Part shown: positions 27,635-38,415 of the stretch, one piece after another
Layout: the number at the start of each line of letters is the position of its first letter
Position numbering within the stretch: the first letter of the stretch is position 1
NCBI GenBank assembly: GCA_000961645.1
Contig: LADM01000011.1
Coordinates: 1-64,000, forward strand
Source: Gammaproteobacteria bacterium BRH_c0
GTDB lineage: Bacteria; Pseudomonadota; Gammaproteobacteria; Pseudomonadales; Porticoccaceae
Direction of reading: 5' to 3'
DNA: 64,000 nucleotides
Position numbers and translations under genes: made by a program
Notes under the pieces: generated by a model
The model's database searches: none
Seen by the model: only the letters and a program-made list of their open reading frames with translations
What the model was told of the DNA's origin: nothing

Positions 27635-27679
27635 GAAAACAAAATTCACAGTCAAATCAAAATAACAATTCAGGCAGTA

Positions 27680-28363
<684 letters not shown>

Positions 28364-28489
28364 TTAGAAGGCGGCAAACCTTACACTGAAACCGTATTGA
28401 TCACAAGATAGCCAGCCGCAGAGGATTGAGAGGGTTGAATTGCGGAGCAAACCAGGGACTGAAAAGAACAGAAAATCACAGGTCAGTAA

Positions 28490-29314
28490 TTAATCGCGCT
28501 CTCGGCTTTTTGCCTTGAGCCACAAATCATTCTGAGTGGTGGAATCGAGGCTGTCGAAGGATTTACCTGCTTCGCGGGCAATTTTTTCCATAGTGGAAAA
28601 GCGGGTTTCAAACTTGAGCGTTGCCCGTCGCAGCAAGGTCTCAGCATCAAAGCCTCCATGCCGTGCCAGGTTGACACAACAGAACAGCAGGTCGCCCATT
28701 TCATCGGCAACCCTGTCCTCATCGGCGCCAGCAAGCGCCTCTTCAAGCTCCTGAATTTCCTCCCGGGTCTTGGCAAATACCGCGCTCATATCCGCCCAGT
28801 CAAAGCCCGCCTTGGCGGCCCGTTTCTGAACCTTCTGGGCCCTGACCAGCGCCGGCAAGGCAGCCGGGATATCGGCCAACAGATGGTTGTATCCCTTGCT
28901 GCGGCGTTCCCCCTGCTTGATGCTTTCCCACTGTGTCATCACTTGGCTTTCGTGGGCTGGCTCTCCCTCCCTGCGGCGACTCTCAAGCGTTCCGTCCGGA
29001 AACACATGGGGGTGACGTGCCAGCAGCTTGCGCACGATACCATCGACTACCGTCGAAAAATCGAACAGTCCGTCCTGCTCTGCTATCCGCGCATAAAAAA
29101 CCACCTGAAACAGCAAATCGCCCAGCTCTTCACTGAGATGGATAAAATCACTGCGCTCAATGGTATCCACCACTTCGTATACTTCCTCGATGGTGTAGGG
29201 CACCAGGCTTCTATAATCCTGATTCCAATCCCATGGGCAACCATCGAGCGGATCGCGCAATCGGGACATCAGATAAAGCAGATCATCAATGCTGTATGTT
29301 CCGCTATTGCTCAT
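28490..29314 (-). CDS. mazG: Nucleoside triphosphate pyrophosphohydrolase MazG
   Basis: A 274-residue protein with two MazG domains, each with a Glu-rich metal-binding helix (EELGDLLFQVVF in the first, ADEMGDLLFCCVN in the second). It hydrolyses NTPs to NMP and PPi and is linked to control of (p)ppGpp. Its start overlaps the relA stop by 4 nt (ATGA), implying coupling. Confidence 0.94.
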   Translation of the reverse strand: MSNSGTYSIDDLLYLMSRLRDPLDGCPWDWNQDYRSLVPYTIEEVYEVVDTIERSDFIHLSEELGDLLFQVVFYARIAEQDGLFDFSTVVDGIVRKLLARHPHVFPDGTLESRRREGEPAHESQVMTQWESIKQGERRSKGYNHLLADIPAALPALVRAQKVQKRAAKAGFDWADMSAVFAKTREEIQELEEALAGADEDRVADEMGDLLFCCVNLARHGGFDAETLLRRATLKFETRFSTMEKIAREAGKSFDSLDSTTQNDLWLKAKSRERD

Positions 29315-31563
29315 GGCGCCTTTACCTGGTCAATAATTCTTTCAACATCAATTACATTGGGGATGTTGCGGATCTTGGTGATCAACATACGCAGCTCTTC
29401 AATACTTTTAACATCCACATAAATGGTGGCATCGACAATGCCGTTACGGGTTTCGCCAGAGTGCAGCGAGGTAATTGACAACCCCAGGCGATCAATAGTG
29501 ACGGTAAAATCACTGAGCAGACCAGAACGATCATAGGCCTTGATCCTGATCGGTACGGAATAGACATCAGAAGGCGCGCCACCCCAGGACACCTGTAGAA
29601 TCCGGCCAGGATGCTGGGCTTTAAGACGCAAAATGCTGCCGCAATCCTGGCGGTGGATAGTCACCCCCCTACCGGAGGTGATAAACCCGCTGATTTCATC
29701 ACCAGGTACCGGGTTGCAGCACTTCGCTACGCGGGTAAGCAAATCACCCACGCCATGGATATAAAAGCGGGAGCTGCCAAAGCGCGATGCCTGGGTGCGC
29801 TTTCTGATCAAGGGAATAGTGTCGATTGAGCGGATGACCTGGGCACGCACCGCACGAATAACCTGCTCGACATTGACATCCCCGGCACCCAGAGCCGCAT
29901 AAAGGCCTGGCGCTCCTTTCTTGTTGAATTTATCTGCCAGCTCGTCGAGATTGATATTTCTCATGCCCAACTGACGAAATTCCCTGTCGAGCATGATCTT
30001 GCCTGCGGCAATATTTTTTTCCTGGTCCTGCTTCCTGAACCACTGCTGCACTTTTGCCCGGGCACGGGCGGTGTGGAGATAGCCGGATGCCGGGGACAGC
30101 CAATCGCGGCTCGGTGATTCGTTCTTGCCAGTGATGATCTCCACCTGATCCGATGTGCGCAACAGAGTGCTGAGGGGGGCAATGCGCCCGTTGATCTTGC
30201 AGCCGCGGCAGCGATGACCCACTTCTGTGTGTATGCGATAGGCAAAGTCGAGTGGTGAAGACCCCGGCGGCAGATCTACCACATGCCCCTCCGGGGTAAA
30301 CACATAGATCCGGTCGGGGGAACCCTCATGTTTGAAGAGGTCCTTGACATCTTCGCTGCCGATTTCGTCATGCCACTCGAGCACCTCGCGCAACCAGGCG
30401 ATCTTCGATTCATAACTGGTCGTGGCGGTAGCAGAGTCACTGCCCTTGTATTGCCAGTGAGCGCAGATACCGAACTCTGCTTCTTCATGCATCTCTTCGG
30501 TGCGGATCTGTATTTCCACAATGCGGTTGTGAGGGCCAACCACAGCGGTATGGAGTGAGCGATAACCATTTTCCTTGGGAGCGGCTATATAGTCATCAAA
30601 CTCATCGGGGATATTGCGCCATTTGCTGTGGACAATACCGAGCAAGGTGTAACAGTCGGCGACCGTTGGCACCAGTACCCGCACGGCACGGATGTCGTAG
30701 ATTTTCGAGAAACTGACTTCCTTGCGCTGCATTTTGCGCCAGATACTGTAGATGTGCTTGGCACGCCCCGACACATCGCCCTTGATACCCACCCGAAGCA
30801 GCTCTTGTTTGAGAGTGGTCATCAACTCGCCGATATACTGTTCCCGGTCCATGCGTCTTTCGGCCAGCAATTTGGCTATCCGCTTGTACTCGACCGGTTC
30901 AAGGTAGCGGAAGGCCAGATCTTCCAGCTCCCACTTGATATGACCAATACCCAGGCGATGGGCCAGGGGGGCGTATACATCAAAAATTTCCCGCGCCACA
31001 CGCCGCTGACGCTCCTCCGGCGCCAGCTTGATGGAGCGAATGGCACAGGTGCGCTCCGCCAGCTTGATCAATGCGACGCGCACATCGTCGATGATCGACA
31101 CCAACATCTGGCGAACCTTTGCCGCCTGATGCTCGACATCAAAACCCAGCACCTCACGCTCTGAATCATTGCGCAGGGTGGATATCACCGCCATGCGCAA
31201 AACGCTTTGTATCAGGGAGGAGACTTCAGTGCCAAAACGCTTTTCGACGCTACTGATGGAAAGATTGCCTTCCCGCACCGGCCGGTACAGAACCGCCGCC
31301 ACCAGGCCCTCATCGGCGAGGCCCAGTTCGGCGAGAATTTCGGCCATCTCCAGGCCGGTGAGAAAGCTGCTGACATTGGGGTTCCACAACTTACCCTGGG
31401 CCTGGACCTGCTTTTCAATGTCGGCAGCAAGATCGCATGCTTCTTGCAACACTGTGGCCAGCTCCGGGGCCATGCGGGTTTTTCCGGCAATGCGCAGCAC
31501 CCAGCGGTGCACATCGACCTTGTCGCCTTTATGGAGATTGTGTACTTCTCTTGTTTTAACCAT
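29311..31563 (-). CDS. relA: GTP pyrophosphokinase (stringent response synthetase)
   Basis: A 750-residue long RelA/SpoT homologue. The N-terminal hydrolase-like domain lacks the HDxxED metal motif, as expected for RelA. The synthetase domain (about 235-390) includes YDIRAVRVLV and ENGYRSLHTAV. TGS, zinc-finger/RIS and C-terminal ACT domains follow (CCNPVPGDEISGFIT near 610). It makes (p)ppGpp in response to uncharged tRNA at the ribosome. Followed by mazG with a 4-nt overlap. Confidence 0.95.
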   Translation of the reverse strand: MVKTREVHNLHKGDKVDVHRWVLRIAGKTRMAPELATVLQEACDLAADIEKQVQAQGKLWNPNVSSFLTGLEMAEILAELGLADEGLVAAVLYRPVREGNLSISSVEKRFGTEVSSLIQSVLRMAVISTLRNDSEREVLGFDVEHQAAKVRQMLVSIIDDVRVALIKLAERTCAIRSIKLAPEERQRRVAREIFDVYAPLAHRLGIGHIKWELEDLAFRYLEPVEYKRIAKLLAERRMDREQYIGELMTTLKQELLRVGIKGDVSGRAKHIYSIWRKMQRKEVSFSKIYDIRAVRVLVPTVADCYTLLGIVHSKWRNIPDEFDDYIAAPKENGYRSLHTAVVGPHNRIVEIQIRTEEMHEEAEFGICAHWQYKGSDSATATTSYESKIAWLREVLEWHDEIGSEDVKDLFKHEGSPDRIYVFTPEGHVVDLPPGSSPLDFAYRIHTEVGHRCRGCKINGRIAPLSTLLRTSDQVEIITGKNESPSRDWLSPASGYLHTARARAKVQQWFRKQDQEKNIAAGKIMLDREFRQLGMRNINLDELADKFNKKGAPGLYAALGAGDVNVEQVIRAVRAQVIRSIDTIPLIRKRTQASRFGSSRFYIHGVGDLLTRVAKCCNPVPGDEISGFITSGRGVTIHRQDCGSILRLKAQHPGRILQVSWGGAPSDVYSVPIRIKAYDRSGLLSDFTVTIDRLGLSITSLHSGETRNGIVDATIYVDVKSIEELRMLITKIRNIPNVIDVERIIDQVKAP

Positions 31564-31601
31564 AACCGAGGCTCCCCTGATTATTGCAGCAGGGACATGG
31601 G

Positions 31602-32492
31602 CTAAAGATTGTAAATCCCGGAGGAAAGGTAGCGATCACCGCGATCGCAAACAATGGCGACAATGCAGGCATTCTCGACTTCCGCCGATAGTTGCAAGGC
31701 TGCTGCAACAGCGCCACCGGAAGAGACCCCGGCAAAAATGCCTTCGCGACGCGCCAGTTCACGCATGGTGTGCTCAGCCAATTCCTGGGACACATCGAGA
31801 ATTCTGTCGACCTTTGATTTATTGAAAATACCGGGCAGATAGGCTTCTGGCCAACGGCGGATACCCGGGATGCTGGCACACTCGGCAGGCTGCAGACCGA
31901 CAATCTGGATGGCCGGGTTTTGCTCCTTGAAATAGGCAGACGCACCCATGATGGTGCCGGTGGTGCCCATCGAGCTGACAAAGTGGGTAATCTCCCCGTT
32001 AGTCTGGCGCCAGATTTCAGGTCCTGTGCCCTCGTAATGGGCGAGAGGATTGTCCGGGTTATTAAACTGGTCGAGCACCTTGCCAACACCATCGCGCTGC
32101 ATTTTCAGCGCCAGGTCACGAGCGCCTTCCATGCTCTCCTGCTGACTGACGAGGATCAGTTCGGCGCCGTAGGCGGTCATTGCCGCCTTGCGTTCAACCG
32201 TGGCGTTATCAGGCATGATCAGGATCATGCGATAGCCCTTGATGGCCGCCACCATGGCCAGGGCTATGCCGGTATTGCCACTGGTAGCCTCAATCAGAGT
32301 ATCGCCAGGACGTATTTCGCCGCGTTCTTCGGCGCGAAGAATCATGCTCAGAGCGGGGCGATCCTTGACGGAACCAGCCGGATTATTACCTTCCATCTTG
32401 ACCAAAATGGTATTGGAACTATTGCCCGGCAGGCGCTGGAGCCGCACCAGAGGTGTGTTACCAATGGTTGATTCAATAGTGGGAAAATCCAT
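31602..32492 (-). CDS. cysM: Cysteine synthase B
   Basis: A 296-residue PLP enzyme making cysteine from O-acetylserine and sulfide or thiosulfate. The Schiff-base Lys is in GSVKDRPAL, the phosphate-binding loop is in EATSGNTGIALA, and GGAVAAAL is near the C-terminus. Upstream of relA by 38 bp on the same strand; in many pseudomonads rlmD sits between these two but it is absent here. Confidence 0.94.
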   Translation of the reverse strand: MDFPTIESTIGNTPLVRLQRLPGNSSNTILVKMEGNNPAGSVKDRPALSMILRAEERGEIRPGDTLIEATSGNTGIALAMVAAIKGYRMILIMPDNATVERKAAMTAYGAELILVSQQESMEGARDLALKMQRDGVGKVLDQFNNPDNPLAHYEGTGPEIWRQTNGEITHFVSSMGTTGTIMGASAYFKEQNPAIQIVGLQPAECASIPGIRRWPEAYLPGIFNKSKVDRILDVSQELAEHTMRELARREGIFAGVSSGGAVAAALQLSAEVENACIVAIVCDRGDRYLSSGIYNL

Positions 32493-32634
32493 AGACGTAA
32501 CAACTACTTTGCTAAAGTGTGCATTTTAAGTCGGCCAGTCGCGTTTGTCTTTGCCGCAATCCGTGAAACCCGTGACCAACATGGAATATCGTTATAATTA
32601 TTTGCCTTGCCCAGCAGGCCCACGGCCCGGAGGC

Positions 32635-33012
32635 CTAGCTGGCGCTGATGACTGCAAAGGCCAGCGCGTAATCGCCCTCATCCGACAAACTGAGCCAGGC
32701 CCGTGCCGCGCCCAGCTGAGCCATTTTTTGCGCAGCGTTGCCGTAAAAATGAACCCCCGGAGCGCCTTTGCCGTCGTTATAGACCTCGATGTCATGCCAG
32801 GAAATCACACCAATGCCTGTTCCCAGCGCCTTGCTGACGGCCTCTTTGGCCGCAAAGCGCTTGGCCAGATGGCAGGCCGGGCTGTGCGCTTGCTGAAAAT
32901 GGCTAAACTCGGTGGGGCTCAGAATACGCTGAGCAAAGCGCTCTCCCCGTTTATCCAGCGCACTTTCTATGCGGGAAATTTTCACCATATCAGTGCCGAT
33001 ACCACAGATCAT
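32635..33012 (-). CDS. acpS: Holo-[acyl-carrier-protein] synthase
   Basis: A 125-residue phosphopantetheinyl transferase: GIGTDMVKISRIE at the N-terminus and RFAAKEAVSKALGTG in the middle, with the catalytic metal ligands Asp and Glu. It activates ACP for fatty-acid synthesis. Start overlaps the recO stop by 4 nt. Confidence 0.95.
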   Translation of the reverse strand: MICGIGTDMVKISRIESALDKRGERFAQRILSPTEFSHFQQAHSPACHLAKRFAAKEAVSKALGTGIGVISWHDIEVYNDGKGAPGVHFYGNAAQKMAQLGAARAWLSLSDEGDYALAFAVISAS

Positions 33013-33731
33013 GGCGCAGAACTCTTGACGCGGCCAGCGGCAATACCCTGAAACAGCTCCCGGCTGTGCAGGGGTTTGTTGCCTAGATAAGGCTCCAGTG
33101 CCAGCCGTGTCAGCTGTTTTGCCGAACGCAGCACCCCCACATCGGCAAATTCCCAGCGGCAGATAGCCAACAGGTGCTCTCCTGAAAAAATTGCGAGCCC
33201 CTTGTTACCAGGCCGGTGCAGCACCACACCCTCCCCGGGATAGAACACATAGCGTTGATCAGGTTCGACGCTTGCACCGCTTTCCATATCAACATCAAGC
33301 TGCAAACCGTAACCAAGGTCATCCAGCAAGGCCAGCTCAAACAGTCGCAAGACGGGTTCAATTTCGCTCGCCTCGGCAAGAATCTCCAGGGTCTTGGCGT
33401 AGCGTTCAAACAAATGACTGTGGGATTCATGCTCGTGTAGCAGGCGAATCAGCAATTCATTGAGATAGAGACCCACATAGAGTCTGCTGCCACTGAGAGA
33501 CAAGGCCGGCCGCAGCAGTTCAACATCACTTAAGCTTTTCAGATCAGACTTGCCGCGCCAGCGAATGCGCAGGGGCACAAAGGGCCGCAACAGATTGCCA
33601 CTGCGGGACTGGCGACTGGCACGGCTGACGGCATTGAAGCGACCGCTGGCGCTGGAAAACAGGGTTACCAGCTGGCTGGTTTCCCGAAAGGGACGCGCAT
33701 GCAAAACGTAAGCTACGTCATCAGTTATCAT
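33009..33731 (-). CDS. recO: DNA repair protein RecO
   Basis: A 240-residue protein with an N-terminal OB fold ([20 protein letters not shown]) and a helical C-terminal domain. It loads RecA with RecR at gaps. Zinc cysteines are absent, as in other proteobacterial RecO. Overlaps era by 11 nt and acpS by 4 nt. pdxJ, which follows recO in many relatives, is missing here. Confidence 0.93.
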   Translation of the reverse strand: MITDDVAYVLHARPFRETSQLVTLFSSASGRFNAVSRASRQSRSGNLLRPFVPLRIRWRGKSDLKSLSDVELLRPALSLSGSRLYVGLYLNELLIRLLHEHESHSHLFERYAKTLEILAEASEIEPVLRLFELALLDDLGYGLQLDVDMESGASVEPDQRYVFYPGEGVVLHRPGNKGLAIFSGEHLLAICRWEFADVGVLRSAKQLTRLALEPYLGNKPLHSRELFQGIAAGRVKSSAP

Positions 33732-34620
33732 GGTAGCCGAGACTTTTCAGAGCGCGCTCATCGTCCGACCAGCCAGCACGCACCTTGACCCACAGCTTGA
33801 GCATGATTTTGCTGTCGAACAGTTTTTCCATATCGACGCGGGCCTGCTGGCCGATTTTCTTCAGCCGTGCGCCTTTTTCACCAATAATGATTTTCTTCTG
33901 GCCGTCGCGCTCCACCAGGATCAATGCGCTGATATGCAGTATTTTTTCTTCCCGTCGCCACTCTTCAATTTCAACAGTGACTTCATAGGGCACTTCAGCA
34001 CCGAGCTGGCGGGTAATTTTCTCCCGGACAATTTCTGCCGCCAGAAAACGCTCACTTTTATCGGTAATCTGGTCATCGGGAAAAAAGTAAAAACCTTCGG
34101 GAATATAGCCGCGAATAGTCGTGCGCAGCACATCAAGGTTCTTGCCGTACAGTGCCGATACCGGAACGATATCTGCCTTGGGGAGCAATTCGGCAATAAG
34201 CTTCAGCTGAGGCAGCAGCGCATCCTTTTCATCAACCCGGTCGACCTTGTTGACCGCGACAATCACTGGCACATCAACCTGAGCAAGTCGTTCGACGACG
34301 GCAGCATCGGCCTCGGTCCACTTATCCTGGTCGACGACGAAAACCACAACATCGACATCGGCAATCGCCTGGCCTGCAGCCCTGTTCATGTAGCGGTTAA
34401 GGGCTTTGGTTTGCCCGGAATGCAATCCGGGAGTATCGACAAAAATGATCTGGCAATCATCCTCGGTAAGAATACCCAGCACATTATGGCGAGTGGTTTG
34501 CGGTTTGCGGGAGGTGATACTGAGTTTGAAGCCCAGCAGGTGGTTGAGCAATGTAGACTTGCCCACATTGGGGCGCCCGACAATGGCAACATAGCCACAG
34601 TAATTCTTGGTGTCAGTCAT
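33721..34620 (-). CDS. era: GTPase Era
   Basis: A 299-residue GTPase for 30S ribosome assembly: G1 GRPNVGKS, G3 DTPGLH, G4 NKVD, and a C-terminal KH domain with [13 protein letters not shown]. The start at 34620 overlaps the rnc 3-prime end by 8 nt; a much longer open frame upstream lies antiparallel in reading frame to rnc and is rejected. Confidence 0.97.
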   Translation of the reverse strand: MTDTKNYCGYVAIVGRPNVGKSTLLNHLLGFKLSITSRKPQTTRHNVLGILTEDDCQIIFVDTPGLHSGQTKALNRYMNRAAGQAIADVDVVVFVVDQDKWTEADAAVVERLAQVDVPVIVAVNKVDRVDEKDALLPQLKLIAELLPKADIVPVSALYGKNLDVLRTTIRGYIPEGFYFFPDDQITDKSERFLAAEIVREKITRQLGAEVPYEVTVEIEEWRREEKILHISALILVERDGQKKIIIGEKGARLKKIGQQARVDMEKLFDSKIMLKLWVKVRAGWSDDERALKSLGYHDN

Positions 34621-35299
34621 TTGAGACTCGCATGATAAGTGACAGTGCATGCTCCGCAGCGCGCTTTTCGGCTTTTTTTCGACTCGAAGCCTTGGCCGAA
34701 ATGGCCTCATCAATACCGGGAACAGTGCAGGAAATGGTAAAAATCTGGTTGTGGGGGTCACCCTCGGTACACACCACATCATAGACAGGCAGCGCCAGCC
34801 CCCTGCTCTGCAGGTATTCCTGCAAGCGGGTTTTGGCATCTTTTTCATCACTGTTGAGGGACAGGGCGTCAAGCCGATCGCCAAACCAGTCAAGGATCTT
34901 CTGGCGGCAGGTATCGAGGCCTGATTCAAGATAGATACCACCGATAATGGCTTCCAGTGCATCGGCGAGAATCGACTCACGGCGGTGACCGCCACTTTTG
35001 AGTTCCCCGCCACCGAGATTAAGACAGCTCCCCAGCTCCAGTTGCTGGGCCACTTTGGCCAGGGTGTTGCCCTTAACCAGTGAAGAGCGCATTCGGGTGA
35101 GTTCACCCTCTGATGCATCGGGAAAGCGTTCGTAAAGCCAGCTGGCCATCACTACACTGAGTACCGCATCGCCGAGAAACTCCAGGCGTTCATTGTTCAC
35201 TGCGCCGGCGCTGCGGTGAGTTAGGGCCTGGGCAAAGAGTTCAGGGCGGAGAAAGGTGTATCCCAGGCGCGATGAAAGACGTTGCAGGGACAGGGTCAT
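34613..35299 (-). CDS. rnc: Ribonuclease III
   Basis: A 228-residue dsRNA endonuclease. Catalytic domain motif [10 protein letters not shown] near 40-49, second metal site [13 protein letters not shown] near 112-124, and a C-terminal dsRNA-binding domain from about 155. Processes rRNA precursors. Sits in the standard lepB-DUF4845-rnc-era-recO order. Confidence 0.97.
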   Translation of the reverse strand: MTLSLQRLSSRLGYTFLRPELFAQALTHRSAGAVNNERLEFLGDAVLSVVMASWLYERFPDASEGELTRMRSSLVKGNTLAKVAQQLELGSCLNLGGGELKSGGHRRESILADALEAIIGGIYLESGLDTCRQKILDWFGDRLDALSLNSDEKDAKTRLQEYLQSRGLALPVYDVVCTEGDPHNQIFTISCTVPGIDEAISAKASSRKKAEKRAAEHALSLIMRVSND

Positions 35300-35667
35300 C
35301 AGCGCTGGGATGAGTGGAGGTGGTTTTCGAAAGTGACCACCACATCGAGATTGCCGAGGAAATTAACCCGTTTCTCGTAGTCTACCTTGATCAGGGTGCC
35401 GTCCTTGGGTCGCTCAATTTTCACCGTACTTCGTTTGATGTCACGCACATTGTTGATCGTAAAATAGTTGAAGAGCTTTTTCATGATTTCGGCATCATCC
35501 ATTTTGTGGAACTGTTCTCCACGCATCGACTCCATGGCCGCGCCGACAAAATAGTTATCCAGATACAAGGGGCCAACCCGGAACAGGGCGAGCAGGAAAA
35601 ATCCGCCTATAGAAAGAACGGTGAGCAGGCTGAGAGAAGACATACCCCGTTGCAGATAAGCTTTCAT
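35299..35667 (-). CDS. DUF4845 inner-membrane protein
   Basis: A 122-residue protein with one N-terminal membrane segment (about 10-30) and a short periplasmic domain (YFVGAAMESM, VDYEKRVNFLGNLDVVVTFE). DUF4845 genes occupy this place between lepB and rnc across the group; the function is unknown. The start at 35667 is chosen from the conserved MKAYLQRGMSSL-like N-terminus, not the 50-codon longer frame. Stop overlaps the rnc start by 1 nt. Confidence 0.9.
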   Translation of the reverse strand: MKAYLQRGMSSLSLLTVLSIGGFFLLALFRVGPLYLDNYFVGAAMESMRGEQFHKMDDAEIMKKLFNYFTINNVRDIKRSTVKIERPKDGTLIKVDYEKRVNFLGNLDVVVTFENHLHSSQR

Positions 35668-35692
35668 GGCTCTGACTCCTGTGCAACTGTCG

Positions 35693-36445
35693 TTATTGAA
35701 TTTTTCCAGCCCTGTCAAAACCCGGCAGGCTGAACAGATCATCCCAATGCATCCAGATGGCAAATGCCTTGCCGACAATATTCTCTTCCGGAACAGAACC
35801 CCAGACCCGGCTGTCACTGCTGTTGTCGCGGTTGTCGCCCATCATGAAGTAATGGCCCGCTGGCACGACCACCGAAACCCTGCGCCCGAGGCGACCCGGA
35901 ACCCGATGTTTGCGAATCAGGTGCGACTCGCCCTCTATGCTTTCCTCTACAATATCATAGCCGTAACCGGCAAGACTGGGGCCGGAAAGTCGCTTTTGCT
36001 GGATTTTTTCGCCATTCACGAACAGCTGGTTGTCGAACAGCTGCACATGGTCACCGGGCAAGCCAATCACCCGCTTGATAAAATAGCGCGGATCATCGGG
36101 CGGAAAAAAGACCATCACATCGCCCCGTTCCGGTTCGCCGATATCCACAATCTTGGCCTGGGTGACCGGCATCCGCAGGCCGTAGGCAAACTTGTTGACG
36201 AGGATAAAATCCCCCACCTGGAGTGTCGGCACCATGGATGCGGAGGGAATCTGAAAGGGTTCGACAATGAACGACCGCAACACCAGCACCACAAACAGGA
36301 CAGGAAAGAACGGCGCTGTATATTCAACATAAAATGGCGCCGGGGCTTCGCCGCGCAGCCTGCGCAGCAGCAGCTTGTCCAACAACCACATCAGGCCACT
36401 GACCAGGGTCAGTATCACCAGAACAAGCGGGAAATTAATATCCAT
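35693..36445 (-). CDS. lepB: Signal peptidase I
   Basis: A 250-residue inner-membrane protease with two N-terminal transmembrane segments. The catalytic Ser is in PSASMVPTL and the Lys in KRVIGLPGDHV, plus GDNRDNSSDSR near the C-terminus. It cleaves signal peptides of exported proteins. It follows lepA by 4 bp, the usual lepA-lepB operon. Confidence 0.97.
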   Translation of the reverse strand: MDINFPLVLVILTLVSGLMWLLDKLLLRRLRGEAPAPFYVEYTAPFFPVLFVVLVLRSFIVEPFQIPSASMVPTLQVGDFILVNKFAYGLRMPVTQAKIVDIGEPERGDVMVFFPPDDPRYFIKRVIGLPGDHVQLFDNQLFVNGEKIQQKRLSGPSLAGYGYDIVEESIEGESHLIRKHRVPGRLGRRVSVVVPAGHYFMMGDNRDNSSDSRVWGSVPEENIVGKAFAIWMHWDDLFSLPGFDRAGKIQ

Positions 36446-36449
36446 TCAA

Positions 36450-38249
36450 TCAACCATCCGTTTTGAGTACTGCCAGAAACGCTTCCTGGGGAATTTCCAC
36501 ATTCCCCACCTGCTTCATGCGCTTTTTGCCTGCTTTCTGCTTCTCAAGCAGCTTTTTCTTGCGCGATACGTCGCCACCGTAACACTTGGCGATGACATTC
36601 TTGCGCAACGCCTTGACTGTGGTGCGTGCGATAATATTGCCGCCAATAGCTGCCTGGATGGCAACATCGAACATCTGGCGCGGAATCAGGTCTTTCATCT
36701 TCTCGGTGAGGGCGCGACCCTTGCTCTGGGCGTGGTCGCGGTGAAGAATCAGGGCCAGGGCATCGACCTTTTCACCATTGATCAGCACATCCAGTCGCAC
36801 CAGGGAGGCGTACTGGAAGCGTGTAAAACTGTAATCCAGGGAGGCAAATCCGCGACTCACTGACTTCAGGCGATCGAAAAAGTCCATGACCACTTCATTC
36901 ATGGGCAGCTCGTAGACCAGGGAAACCTGGCCGCCGACAAATTGCATATCCTTCTGGGTACCGCGTTTTTCCACACACAGGGAGATCACGTTGCCGAGAT
37001 AGTCCTTGGGCACCAGGATGCTGGCCTCGCACATGGGCTCACGCATCTCGTCGATACTGCTGGGGTCGGGCAAGTCAGACGGGTTGGAAATATGGATCAC
37101 TTCGCCGCCGGTCTTGACGATTTCGTAGACTACGGTGGGGGCCGTGGTGATCAGGTTAAGATTGTATTCACGCTCCAGGCGCTCCTGGATAATTTCCATG
37201 TGGAGCATGCCAAGGAAACCGCAGCGGAAACCGAAACCCAGGGCATCGGAACTCTCCGGCTCATAGAACAGGGAGGCATCGTTGAGGGTGAGCTTGGCCA
37301 GGGCTTCACGGAAATCTTCAAAATCCTCGGAACTGACCGGGAACATTCCGGCATAAACCTGGGGCTTGACCTGCTGGAAGCCCGGCAGTGCCGGCGTATT
37401 GGGCGTCGAGGCATGGGTGAAGGTATCGCCAACCGGAGCACCGTGAATGTCCTTGATGCCAGCCACCACAAAGCCCACTTCACCAGCGCGCAATATGCCG
37501 GTTTCCTTGCGCTTGGGGGTAAATACACCGGCGATATCCACACCATGGGCTTTGCCGATGGTTTTGGTGATGATCTTGTCCTTGACCTTGAGGGTGCCGT
37601 TCATGACCCGCACCAAAGAGACAACACCAAGGTAATTGTCAAACCAGGAATCAATGATCAGAGCCTGGAGTGGAGCATCCACATCACCTTGCGGCGGGGG
37701 CACTTTGGCAACCAGCTGCTCAAGCAAATCTTCCAGGCCCATCCCCGACTTGGCACTGCAGGCAACAGCGTCGCTGGCATCGAGACCGATAATATCCTCA
37801 ATTTCCGTCTTTACCCGTTCCGGTTCCGCCTGGGGCAGATCCATTTTGTTGAGCACAGGAATCACTTCCAGACCCTGGGCAATGGCGGTATAGCAATTGG
37901 CCACCGACTGGGCTTCTACCCCCTGAGCGGCGTCCACCACCAGCAACGCACCTTCACAGGCCGCCAGGGAGCGGGACACCTCATAGGAGAAGTCCACATG
38001 TCCGGGGGTGTCGATAAAGTTCAGCTGGTAGGTTTTACCATCCCGGGATTTAAAGTCGAGCGTGACACTCTGGGCCTTGATGGTGATGCCACGCTCGCGC
38101 TCGATATCCATGGAATCGAGCACCTGATCACCCATCTCACGGGCGCTAAGGCCCCCGCATATCTGGATAAAGCGGTCGGCGATGGTGGATTTGCCATGGT
38201 CGATATGGGCGATGATGGAGAAATTGCGGATATGGCTGAGGTCTGACAC
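36450..38249 (-). CDS. lepA: Elongation factor 4 (back-translocase)
   Basis: A 599-residue translational GTPase. G1 AHIDHGKST at residues 14-22, G3 DTPGHVDF, G4 NKMDL, and a C-terminal domain unique to LepA. Starts with GTG at 38249. A long open frame on the opposite strand is only its mirror. Confidence 0.97.
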   Translation of the reverse strand: MSDLSHIRNFSIIAHIDHGKSTIADRFIQICGGLSAREMGDQVLDSMDIERERGITIKAQSVTLDFKSRDGKTYQLNFIDTPGHVDFSYEVSRSLAACEGALLVVDAAQGVEAQSVANCYTAIAQGLEVIPVLNKMDLPQAEPERVKTEIEDIIGLDASDAVACSAKSGMGLEDLLEQLVAKVPPPQGDVDAPLQALIIDSWFDNYLGVVSLVRVMNGTLKVKDKIITKTIGKAHGVDIAGVFTPKRKETGILRAGEVGFVVAGIKDIHGAPVGDTFTHASTPNTPALPGFQQVKPQVYAGMFPVSSEDFEDFREALAKLTLNDASLFYEPESSDALGFGFRCGFLGMLHMEIIQERLEREYNLNLITTAPTVVYEIVKTGGEVIHISNPSDLPDPSSIDEMREPMCEASILVPKDYLGNVISLCVEKRGTQKDMQFVGGQVSLVYELPMNEVVMDFFDRLKSVSRGFASLDYSFTRFQYASLVRLDVLINGEKVDALALILHRDHAQSKGRALTEKMKDLIPRQMFDVAIQAAIGGNIIARTTVKALRKNVIAKCYGGDVSRKKKLLEKQKAGKKRMKQVGNVEIPQEAFLAVLKTDG

Positions 38250-38364
38250 AGTGCTTTGAAATTCCCAAGGTTTACAAGGCGTAAGGCGACGCGAAGTCTA
38301 GCGGATTTGGGGCCTCAGCGCCATGTATTCCACTGCGAAGGGAAACACCGGCTTTTGGGAGCGA

Positions 38365-38396
38365 CCAGAGTTGGCAGTGCTGACTGCCAACTCTGG
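38365..38396. other. Perfect 14-bp hairpin between mucD and lepA
   Basis: CCAGAGTTGGCAGT pairs perfectly with ACTGCCAACTCTGG around a GCTG tetraloop. It lies about 20 bp after the mucD stop. No T-tract follows on the minus strand, so it may slow or partly end transcription of the sigma-E operon before lepA, or protect the RNA end. Confidence 0.55.
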
Positions 38397-38415
38397 TTTA
38401 TCGGGAAGGAATGAA

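Noticed and set aside
34621-35118. A 166-codon N-terminal extension of era
   Set aside because: It lies in another frame of rnc; era homologues begin at the conserved Met at 34620.
36942-38246. A 434-codon open frame antisense to lepA
   Set aside because: It mirrors the codon structure of lepA, an unambiguous gene; composition is His/Gly-rich as expected of an antisense shadow.
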